From assembly GCA_015680685.1 (NCBI GenBank), contig MNCI01023910.1, forward strand, positions 102,058-166,057: a stretch of 64,000 nucleotides of DNA, read 5' to 3'. The DNA is from Gnetum montanum. Taxonomy: Eukaryota; Streptophyta; Gnetopsida; Gnetales; Gnetaceae. Of the stretch, positions 11,115-21,192 are shown in pieces. Below the pieces are notes generated by a model. That model made no database searches and was not told where the DNA came from. It saw only the letters and a list, made by a program, of their open reading frames with translations. A program made the translations under genes and the position numbers. Position 1 is the first letter of the stretch. Each line of letters opens with the position of its first letter.

Positions 11115-14100
11115 ATGAACACCGCAAGCACCACCGCTACAACCACCCAGGTCATAGACATCGTAGGCACCACGGCTATCCAACAGCCCGCGGTATAACC
11201 CACAATGGGGCCTCGTTGGTCCCTTAGATTGCAAGGAGGAACCCATCGTCTAACATCATAAGTCAAGACCAGTACAACTTCATATGCGTGAAAATACAAG
11301 CTAGCCTAGCTGTGGACCGAGCCGAAATGGAAGTCAAGAGGCAATATGAACTTTTCTACAGGGGAGGACAAGAGTTCATTCTTTCCCCATACGACATCAT
11401 CCCTCTTCTAGAGCCTTACGATGAGCTCATCACACAACTCCTCCTGCAAAGGAGCCAGTCGCTAGAGCAGCCTGTAGTAAATCCTCAACTGGAAGAAGAG
11501 GATGAGTTCGTGGCTCAATCTAAGCATGAAGACTCATATCACACCCTTAGCCCACAAACTTATATAAACCCGTTGTTTCACCCATTCACGGATGAAACTT
11601 CGTCCCTCCAGCCACTGAACATCACGCAAGCGCTTGCGCCTCAACAAGACATAGCCGCACTCGTCCCCATTCCTCCACCAACCAACGTTCAAGTCAACAC
11701 GCTTCCCCTCGCAATTCCTCCCGCAGCCACGACACCCCCGTTCTTACAAATGCAACCCCCTCAAAACAATGTAGGAGTGACCTTCCCACCCCGCGTGATT
11801 GGGATGTCACATGTGATATTGGCATCTACATCTGCCCACTATATCACTCGGGTCCAAACTCATGGAGCCCCTTTTACTGCTGTAACTCAACAAGTTCAGG
11901 GGGTTCCTACACAAAACATGATCGGGCAATGGGCAGTGATTGGTGCTCAACCACATCAACCCCCTCACATAATTCCACCAGTCAACATCCCCCAAACACA
12001 GCCACAACAACAGCAACCCCCCGCCTACAATATGCCGCCTCTGATACCACCCGCTGTAAATATTCCACAAGTACAACCGCCAACTACATAGCTTTCAGCC
12101 TTCCAACCTACTATCCAACAATCTAACATGTACACCCTACAACATCCCCAAGTTGCCATCTCACCTAGCGCTCAAGACTGGGCTGATGCCAAGAAACTAA
12201 TGCAAAAACTAATTGACGAGGTCAAACGCCTCAAGACAGTTGCCGACAGAGAGTTGAAGGTAGTGGACTTTTACCACGATGACCCCATCAACCCTTCCGT
12301 TCCACCCCTAACCTTACCCAAAGGTGTATCATTGCCTACGCTAACCAAATATAATAGGGAAACGGACCCCAATGCTCACCTTATAACATTTAGACTCGAA
12401 TGCGCATTACGTCAAGCATGGCCACATGCCATTTTGCGAGTGTTCCCTATGTCTCTCGCAGGAAGAGCACTTGATTGGTATCGGGCCTTACCAAGAAACT
12501 CGATATTTTCTCTAGAGCAGTTGTTACATCAATTCGTTACCAGGTTCAAGTATAACTTGAAACCTGAGGTGACACTTGACAATCTTATACAAGTCAAAAA
12601 AGCACCCGTACAAAAATTCATCCAAAGGTGGAGCGCTGCTCTCAATGAGCTACACGAGCCNCCCAGAATAGCCATGACCCTGCGTATTTAGCCTTCAAGA
12701 ATCAACACAGTAAAAAAGATAAAGAAAAGGCCAAAACAACTATAGCAGCGTTGGCAGAAACACAGTAAGCAAATGTGGGACAACAAAGCAAACCGCCTGT
12801 TGCCCCTACTAATTCTACTAAACCCACTCCTGCGGCTACACCAGAATCGTCCTCATTGCAGAACCCAACACCAAACCGTATGAGAAACTTTGAGAGGAAA
12901 GAACCCTCCCAATATACGCCACTGCCTATGAAACCATCCCAGTTATTTGACCAACTCTTGAAGCCTAGGTTAATGAAACATAAACAGTTATCCCCCTGCT
13001 GCTATCCAGAGACATGATCGGTTCTGTCAACTGGTTTAGAACCCAAGCTTAGCAATGCTAGATGAGCCCCCAGTACCAAAAGGTTTTAGAATGGATCGCT
13101 TCTGCAACTATCACCAATGTAATGGGCATGGCACAGATTACTGTTTCACACTGAAACAAGACATACAACGAATGATCAATAGAGGTCAAATCACTTTTGA
13201 TGAGGCCAACCCGGTCCAACTGTAGAACCAGGCCATGGATGTGTATAAAGATCCGTTAAATACCAAAGAGGCGTCATACGTTATTAACACAATCTACCTA
13301 GATAATGAACCTGAAACACCTAGCATTAACACCGTCTACTCTAACTATGAGCAACAAACCCCTAACAAGCCATTCATAGTGCGTATTCCTCCCACTGCAT
13401 CAACATCCATGCCTCAATCATCATACACCCTGGATCAGCCATATGTCGTCTGAGTGCCCCCTGTCATGGTAGCTTCTAACACCCCGACCCATGAAAAACC
13501 ATACGTGATGCGCGTACCTTCCGTCGCCACCACCTCAAATTCACCAACCCCTCCTACTCGGCCCGCCCCTTACGTAGTCCGAGTGCCACCCACATTCGCA
13601 ACAGTGAAGGTCCAGCCTCCGCCTAAACCAACCCCATTCGTCGTCAGGACACCCAAAAGTCCTAATGATTACCAATCCTCCACCTCCCAAACACAAAATA
13701 AACCAAGCCCCTATGTCATCAAGGTGCCTAGCCAGTCTGGCACCCAACCGCAAGCGATTGTCCAACTGCAACCCCACCCAACTCCATACGTAGTACAAAT
13801 CCCAAGGTAACCTAAGGCCTCAAAACCAACCGTGCCCCCACGTCACACATGAGAACGCTTAGCAGATAGGCTTACGCATGAACGCTTGGAAAAGGAGCAT
13901 CAACGGCTAGCCGTAGGACCTCCTAAACCTACTCCATTAAATGTGATGCCCATGACACAACCTAACGATAAACCAAATACAAGCCATGAGGGGAAATCAT
14001 CCAAAAAACATGACACACCTGAATCAACGATTCCAAAAAAAATGATAAACCAATGATGCACGAAATAAAATTGTTGGGCCCAATGGACCAAGTCACTGTC

Positions 14101-15136
14101 GATAAACACGCACCCAAGAGTAGAGACCTAGCAACAGCCCTAACACAGGTCACACAAGCGCTCAAACAAAAGAATACTTCGCTAAGCTTATATGACCTAG
14201 TTTTAACATCTTAAACACATCGTGAAGCTTTAGTGTGCATGTTAACATCTATCCTAGTGAGCAAGGACTTGCCTCCAAATAAACCTTCGATTCATGCGGT
14301 AATGTACTCGGCTCAAGGGTCAACTGCCAAACCATTAAGTTTCCATAACGATAACATCAAGGTGGATAAGAAAACAAGGGAAATAACAATAGCCCCTATA
14401 TTTATAATAATAAGAGTAAACCAATTCCAGATACATAGGATCCACGTAGATGATGGAGCTACCACAAACGTGGTGCCATATCCCATCATCGAACAACTTG
14501 GGCTCACAAAGCTAATCAGACCAACTGCTACCACATGCTTGGAATCATTCAGCGGATCGCACATGATAGTCAAAGGCACCGTGACCTTAGACTATCACAT
14601 CCGCTGACTTTGTAGTAATCGATGAGATGCCAGGATTCAACCTAATATTAGGAAGGCTCTGGTTAGCCCAACTAAAAGTGGTCTCATCCCCTATACACCA
14701 AGAGATTCATCTGCCTTATGAAGGTGGTGAAATCATCATACACAGGGAGGCTACTACACCCATCATCTCTTCATACATAGACACAGACCAAGGCTCAGAG
14801 GTTAAGCTCAAAGAGCCTAGACAGCATGACATAAATGAACGACAACAGGTAGGCGGTAATCCTTTAAACACAGAAGAAAACCCACCCAAAATAGAAATAC
14901 CCAGGCCAGACATTGTACATACGCAACCTCACCTAGAAACTACAACTGACACAGATACCGAGACACATGCAGAAACGCAAGGAAACACTAACGTGGGAAC
15001 AATTCCATCAGATGTCCCTTGGGCTGAATTACCGTTCAATGTGATCAACGAAGGGGATGCTGAATATAGAATCATACCTGCTAACTCTACTCCCAATATT
15101 AAAATGCGAAAAATCAAAAAATTACTAAATCAATAA
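11115..15136 (+). pseudogene. gag-pro: gag-protease of B1 (broken)
   Basis: An ATG at 11115 opens the region. From 11288 to 15136 most segments share one frame (11288, 12128, 13091, 13235, 14627). Parts in order: Pro/Gln-rich N-terminus (11640-12090); gag core (12240-12660, with FPMSLAGRALDWYRALP); a knuckle CNYHQCNGHGTDYC at 13103-13144 of the C-x2-H type seen in Tat elements; a run of P[YF]VVRVP repeats (13370-13810); aspartic protease at 14233-14900 with active-site DDGATTNV near 14450. Breaks are an early frameshift upstream of 11288, an N at 12661, a stop at 13451, a displaced frame at 14233-14607 and scattered stops. Pol does not follow directly: a 6-kb block intervenes. Confidence 0.85.
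13370..13810 (+). repeat. Seven-copy P[YF]VVRVP peptide repeat in gag
   Basis: Within the gag frame the heptad occurs as PFIVRIP, PYVV*VP, PYVMRVP, PYVVRVP, PFVVRTP, PYVIKVP and PYVVQIP, spaced 20-30 residues apart by Pro/Ser/Thr/Gln-rich linkers. It lies between the zinc knuckle and the protease. Regular spacing with conserved core residues suggests a selected short linear motif, but no function is known to me. Confidence 0.75.
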
Positions 15137-15139
15137 ATA

Positions 15140-15450
15140 ACAAAAAACAAAATGGTCTGAAATGACATTAAACTACAACCTATCCAAAATGACATTAAAC
15201 TACAACAAGTCTAAAACAACATAAAACTATATTCCAAGTCCGGAATGATGTTAAACTATCATGTCCGCAACGACATAAAACTAGCCACGATAAAAAATGG
15301 TCGATCAACCGAGAAATCCACCCGTGTCATTCGAAACGTTCCTTGCTTACGCTGGGGCCCAAAATGGCCTTAAACTAGTGTGAATCTGGCCCAAAATGGC
15401 CTTAAACTAGTGTGAATATGGCCCGAAATGGCCTTAAACTAGATCATCCA
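15140..15450. repeat. TTAAACT minisatellite array 1
   Basis: About eight units of 25-35 bases with a core like GACATTAAACTA, changing to GGCCTTAAACTA in the last three. It begins directly after the gag-pro stop and lies downstream of the 3' end of the antisense gene. Related arrays lie at 20965-21150 and 24760-25125. Confidence 0.75.
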
Positions 15451-15774
15451 CTTATACTTTGTTTTCCTCTCCAATTCTGGCTCATTGTTCGAATTTACGC
15501 TTGCCATGTTGTTAACAACAATTCTCGCGATTATCTTTCATCTATCATTATACTCCGACTTATAATTACATCCGCGCATTACACTTAAACCACAAAAACA
15601 AATCAAAACATTTTACATTGCCATGTCATGTTTGCAATTAAACTCAAAATCAACAAAAAACAAAAAATTTTCATACATGAAATGATGTACAAGTACAAGA
15701 GTTAACTAGTTTCATTCATCTCAATTTACAATTCCCATATAAATTTGAGTCAGAATAATTTCACAACAAAAAAA

Positions 15775-18700
15775 CTAAACATCTGGGACGGGAGGATCAT
15801 CCCCTTTGGACCCACTAGCATCATGGGCCCCCGTTCCACTGGAGCCACCTTCATAGACATCGTCATCACCTTGATCCTATAAAATGCAAAGGGAGCAATC
15901 AATATAAAGATAAAAGACAAAACTTTCAAACATTATGCAGCGAACGAATTTCATACTAAAAAACTACCTACCATAGGGGATCCCCCTAAGCCGAATTCCA
16001 GTCGGCAAAGGATTTCCTCTTCTGAGACACTGGTCCAATCAGTCCCATCAAGGCCTAGGTTGACATCTACCAAAGCCTTCCCCTTGTCAACGGCTGACCA
16101 GTTAGGATGCTTTAAAGGGAACTCACCCACAGACATCTCCCCAGAAGCAGTTGTAATCACCCTTGTAGGCAATTCCATCTCAACAGTTGTGTTTTGAGCA
16201 AAAGTATCGAATGCAGAGCGTAGACCCAGACCCTCCACAAACATCTCAAGCTGACTCTTTTCAATAGACACCTCTTTCAATGATTTCTTATAATGATGCT
16301 TGTGGTTCTTTTCATCCTGACCCCATTTTCATACCTTGGAAGCAAAAGCTTTCCAATCTTGACATTTGAGGTTCAGTAGGTCTATCTGAGCCTTACGTTC
16401 TGCTAGTCTCCGTGTCAGTGATGCGTGGCGATTGAGTAGGTTCCAGTACCTAGTATACGTAACCTCGGAAGTCCGCCAAGAACGATCACCACTTAGTTTA
16501 GCAGAGGCGAACTCATACTGAGCCTTGACATCGTCATGCTCAACTGACAACTCGGAAACTTCCTTTTCCTTTGTTTGAATCTGTAGCCACAACTGTTCGA
16601 CGGAACACCTACAGGTCCACAGCGATTTGGCATTGTGAACAAGACCCTCTGCCACTTCCTCATAAACTGGCCTTGGTACATGCTCGACTTCTGGTGATAG
16701 TGTGGGTAAACTCTCTATGCTAATTGTCTCAGAAGGATCCCATCTCAGTTTGGCGCCTATGCACATGAAAAGAACAAATGCTAAAATGATAAAAACAGGG
16801 TGTAAAACTCTAAAGCTAAAAACAACTTGAAACATATATACCTATCTCAGGGTGGGCCTCCTGGATTTTTTCAACAACTTCCTCAATGATACGAGCCACA
16901 AAATCCATTTTACTTGGCATCTCTGTCCAAGTAAATGGCCCACGAGTGCGAGATGGACTAACCTCCGCGGTCCTTTCGGGGGGAACCATTTTCATAGGTA
17001 TGTCCAACCGCATCGTTCTGGTTTCACTACCTTCGTCTGGCAGTAATAAAAAAATAAAACAAAAACACCATAAAACAACAACTCACAAAGTAACATAATA
17101 GAATAATAAAATAAAAGAAAACATACCCTGTTCTTTGTCCCCTTTTGGGGGTTCGCCCAAGTCCAGTTTTCCCTTGAGGAAGCTACTGAACATTTCATTG
17201 ACACCACTCTGGTCATCCACCAGTTTAGTCTCCGTGGTGTCTTCCTGTAGCTCCTCTGTTTTTTCATCTGATCCTTGCCAGCCTCTTCCTCCTCGGTTAA
17301 TAACTCCGTCGTAGTTTCCTCTTCTTCAATAATAGTCTCTAATTCCTGCCTCCTCACTTCTCGAGTCAGGTCTGAAGGTATCAGTGGCACGTAAGCAGTC
17401 AAAGTAAAAATTATGAATAAGATGAAAATCATAAAGCAACAAGCGTACTAAGTTTACTTACCTCAGGCAAGCATCTTGAACCGTATACACTTAATCCATG
17501 GCTCGCCCACATTTGAGGCCTCCTCGGTTGAACGTTCATGCTTTGTCAGCTTCGACTTGGCCTTGCCAATGGTTTCTTTGATGACCCATTCTGCTCTTTT
17601 AGCAGTATAAGGCCCATCGTCTGGTTCCAACCCCACACTGTCACATGTGTGGATTGACGTACCAGATGATCCCCCTGTCGTGATAGATACGAACTCATCA
17701 ATTCCCTCAGGCGCATCCTGGGACTTGGCTGTTTCAAACAAATGGTTGATCCACGGGCGGGATAATTGACCTCAATCCCGCAGAACATACTTGTTGTCCG
17801 CACGAACTACCAGAAACTCGGCTAAGCGGTGAAGATAACCAGCAAAGAAGGTGAAAGGAAAGTGAGACTGCACCTCGACATTCGAGCGTAATCACACTAT
17901 CTCTTTGTGTAGGCCCGACAATAAAAATTGGGCCCAGTTATAACGCATGCCGATTTCTAGGATGGTTCGCATAATATGTACAGCTTCGACCCCAAGACTC
18001 CGCACCTAGGAAAGGGATTTAGGGAATACCCATGCCCTAAACAGGGGATACAGTTCATTAACTTCTTCAACCTTTGACTTCCCCTGCATAGGGAATCTCT
18101 TAGTATCCTTGATAATGCCCAACCAGGCCTCTAATTCACGAACCGTATGGAGCTCTTTATGAGCCCTATCTAAAACTACATTTATACCATCCGCTGGTAC
18201 ACCAAACAGGTTCGAGAAGAATTCAGGTGACAGATGGAAAACTATCTTAACACCCTTAATCCGGGTGCTGTAGTAAGAGATAGACTCGTTGAAGGAATCC
18301 ACGATCCCGATCATTTCTGCTATTAACTCATCAGGGCTTGGGGTCGTAAAGAGCTCCATAAGGCCAGCATCGTCTAAACAATGAATGATGGATGGCGGGG
18401 CATGAGTTCGCAACCATTTTTGAGCCTTACTGATCTCTCCGAACTTCATGGAGAGAGTGCTCTTAGTTCGTCCGATTACGACAGGGTCTCCATCGGGAGG
18501 GACATCAACTGTAGATACAATTCAAAATCATCATATCAGTATAACCCCCGGTAATTGAACAAACATGTTAACACATCTAGAAAATGTTGTCATTTACCTT
18601 CAGTTGTGGACTTAGATGTGCTACCCAAGTCAAAGTCACGAGGAAAAATTGGTCCCTTGTGTGACCAATCTCCATGCAACCTTCCATGAGCTTGGCACAG

Positions 18701-20464
18701 TGCGAACACTCTAGAGAACCGTTTGTAGAAGTGGATGATATCACCCTTGGTTTGAACTAATACAGCTCCACAAAGGGTGGGACTCGCCATGAAGGTCTCT
18801 AGAGTGGTACGAGCTAGAGCAAGCCCATCATCCTCAACACATGTTCCATCTGGGTTAACTCGGGGCCTATAAAAGAATGTTTGTCAAAACAGAAGCAAAT
18901 GCCAAACAACATAAAAAATAGAAACAACGAGCTTAAACGATCCTACCTATCCACCCGGTACATGGTGCTAGGAGGGTTCTAGAATAGCGTGTGCGCACGC
19001 GTGGCTAAAAACAAGGTGTTGTTGAGATAGTCCTACCCTCACCGCAATTGGGCCCACACGTGTGCTAACGGGTGTGTAGACCTAGGCCCGCTAGAAGAAC
19101 CATCCTCAGTTACAAGCGGCCCCTCGTCAATGTCTTCCATGAAGACCGCGACACCCTCTGAGGCTCCTGGCAACATGGCCTCAAGCATGCTCCGTGCCAC
19201 CACTTCACTTAGGTGTGACTAGACAACCACTTTAAACCTGTCCAAGATGAAAGCGAGAAACTCACACGCCCCTTCCCTGAACCATACCCCATTATCGTCA
19301 ACAGTCAAATCAGGAGTAGGTTCATCGGCCTCAATGGGGCCAAACCACATCAGTACCCCCACTAGCTCCACTACTAGGAGAAAAGGTTCAGTGTCCCTGC
19401 AATTAACCAAAATGCCACGATAAATTAGCCATGCATGAAAATGGGATGAAGAACAAAATTTCACATCGTAGGCCGACACTTAGAAAAATTGCTAACTGTT
19501 TACGCTCAGCGTATACGCTGGGCGTATACACTGTCAAAACTGTTTAAGCTCGGCGTATACGCTGTCAAAACTATTTACGCTCGGTGTATACGCTGTAAAA
19601 CTAGTTTAAGCTGTGAAAACAGTTCTCGCCATGAAAACAAGTCTACGCTATACACCGCCTGAAAAAGAACAAACTATTCATGCGCAGCGTATACGCTGTA
19701 AAAATTCTCAGCGTATACGCTATAAAACCCTTCAGTGTATACACTGTGTAAATAGTCTACGCTGAACACTGTGTAAACAATTTACGCTGAACATTGTGCA
19801 AATAGTCAGCATATACGCCGTGACAAATAGTCAGCGTATACGTCGTACAAACCGCCAACGTATACGCCATGCAAACAGTTTACGCTGAATACTATGCAAA
19901 TAAGTTTACGCTGAAAATAGTTCACACCATACACCATGAAAACATGTCTATGTTGTACCCCACTTGAAAAGAATTAACTGATTATGCTCAGCGTATATGC
20001 TTTGAAAATCATCAGCGTATACGCTGTGGAAACCACTAGTGTATATGCTGCGAAAACAGTCAGCGTACACGCTGTGAAAGTCGTCTACGCCTCATGCCGA
20101 TAAAAATCATTTACGCTATGCACTGACAAAATAGATTACATTACAAACAACTTAGGCTATGTACAGTATACGCTCTATGCTCTAGAAACCCTCTACGCTA
20201 TCTGTCTACGCTGGGCATATACGTTGAAACCCTCTACATTAACTCTCTATGTCAGGCGTATACACCGAAACCCTCTACGCTGACTATCTACACTAAGAAA
20301 ATAACTAACAGAGGCAGGATCAGAGCCTACCTGTGTGACGATCCAGGCCACGATGGAACCCTCAGCCTAGGCAGACACTGCAGCATGGCCTCGCTCTCCT
20401 CCATGAAGGTCAAGTCAGGTCCCTTCCTCCCCTAGCCTTCCACTTCCTTGCCTTTGCCCATCAT
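15775..20464 (-). pseudogene. Eight-exon antisense gene inside retrotransposon B1
   Basis: Opposite to gag-pol, between protease and RT. Exons from the ATG: 20464-20331, 19396-18947, 18866-18598, 18508-17462, 17371-17127, 17036-16842, 16756-15972, 15876-15775 (TAG stop). All seven introns are GT-AG, with donors such as GAG|GTAAGT and acceptors such as TTTTATAG and TACTGCCAG. Codon phase is kept across every junction, about 1075 codons. Exon 4 (about residues 285-632) has a stretch like plant retrotransposon-encoded transposon-protein/plant mobile domains (VKIVFHLSPEFFSNLFGVP, later RYNWAQFLLSGLHKEIV). Exon 5 is Glu-rich, exon 7 holds a coiled coil, and exon 8 encodes an Asp/Gly/Ser-rich tail. 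Breaks are a TAG at codon 11, four stops in exon 2, four in exon 4, one in exon 7 and one frameshift in exon 5 near 17270. Function unknown. Confidence 0.82.
19397..20330 (-). repeat. Intron 1 of the antisense gene, filled with CGTATACG repeats
   Basis: A 934-base GT-AG intron (donor CACAG|GTAGGCTC, acceptor TTAATTGCAG). From about 19495 to 20300 it consists of degenerate units built on the palindrome AGCGTATACGCT with T(G)AAAAC spacers. The exon ends join in frame (AG + G giving Arg). The motif is the same as in the B LTRs. Confidence 0.75.
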
Positions 20465-20960
20465 GGCGTCCTCTACGCTGGGACTAACAAATTTACGCTG
20501 AGGGTTGAAACCGCCCACACCTACGCTGAGTCTTTACGCTGGGGTCTAAGTCTCTATGTCAACACTTGAACCTCTACGCTCATGCTAAGCCTCTACGCCA
20601 GAGTTAGAAATTTACGCTTACGCCGGAGTTGGAGGTTTACGTTGGGGTTTGGGTCGTTTACGCTTACGCTCAGGTTTCTTCGTCTACGGTTACGCTCAGG
20701 ATTTACGCTCGATGTCTACACTTGCTGTAAATTCCACGTGGTAACAAATGATGCCCCTGCCCTATTTATTACGCTCCGACGCTACCGCCGCTGCCGTTGC
20801 CGCCACCTTACGGTTTGTATCTTTTTTGCTTTTTTATTCATTTTAATTAAAATTTGTCCACAAAATAAAGAAAAATATATATATTTAAGACAAAACTAAT
20901 ATTACTACATCCCGGCTCCCCTGTAAACCCAACTTCATGTGTTCACACCGAACATTCTAG
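20465..20960 (-). promoter_or_regulatory. Upstream region of the antisense gene
   Basis: On the minus strand this precedes the exon 1 ATG. The first 250 bases (20470-20720) are rich in ACGCTG/TACGCT units like those of the B LTR U3. TATA-like stretches lie near 20761-20772 (AATAAATAGG on the minus strand) and 20873-20886 (ATATATATA). The plus-strand open frame at 20582-20899 arises from the repeats. Promoter function is inferred. Confidence 0.4.
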
Positions 20961-20964
20961 CACA

Positions 20965-21150
20965 AACATTATACGGCCCGGTATGGCCTTAAACTGCCAT
21001 GTTGGCCCGGTAAGGCCTTAAACTGCCACATACAAATCCCCTGTGGCCCGGTAAGGCCTTAAACTGCCACCTGCGGATCACATTCGGCCCGGTAAGACGT
21101 TAAACTGCCACCCACGGCTCGGTAAGGCCTTAAACTGCCATGCGTCCCAG
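20965..21150. repeat. TTAAACT minisatellite array 2
   Basis: Five units with core GGCCCGGTAAGGCCTTAAAC followed by TGCCA, at spacings of about 30-45 bases. It lies between the upstream end of the antisense gene and the start of pol. The GGCC-TTAAACT core matches the last units of array 1. Confidence 0.8.
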
Positions 21151-21192
21151 TGTGATGATAAACCACCATTATGCACGTGCACACAATTTAAG

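Noticed and set aside
19490-20300. CRISPR-like look of short repeats with spacers
   Set aside because: The repeats are degenerate, spacing is irregular, the genome is a plant, and the array lies in an intron of a retrotransposon-borne gene.
20582-20899. 105-codon plus-strand ORF
   Set aside because: It is Arg/Leu-rich low-complexity translation of the CGTATACG array and lies opposite the antisense promoter region.
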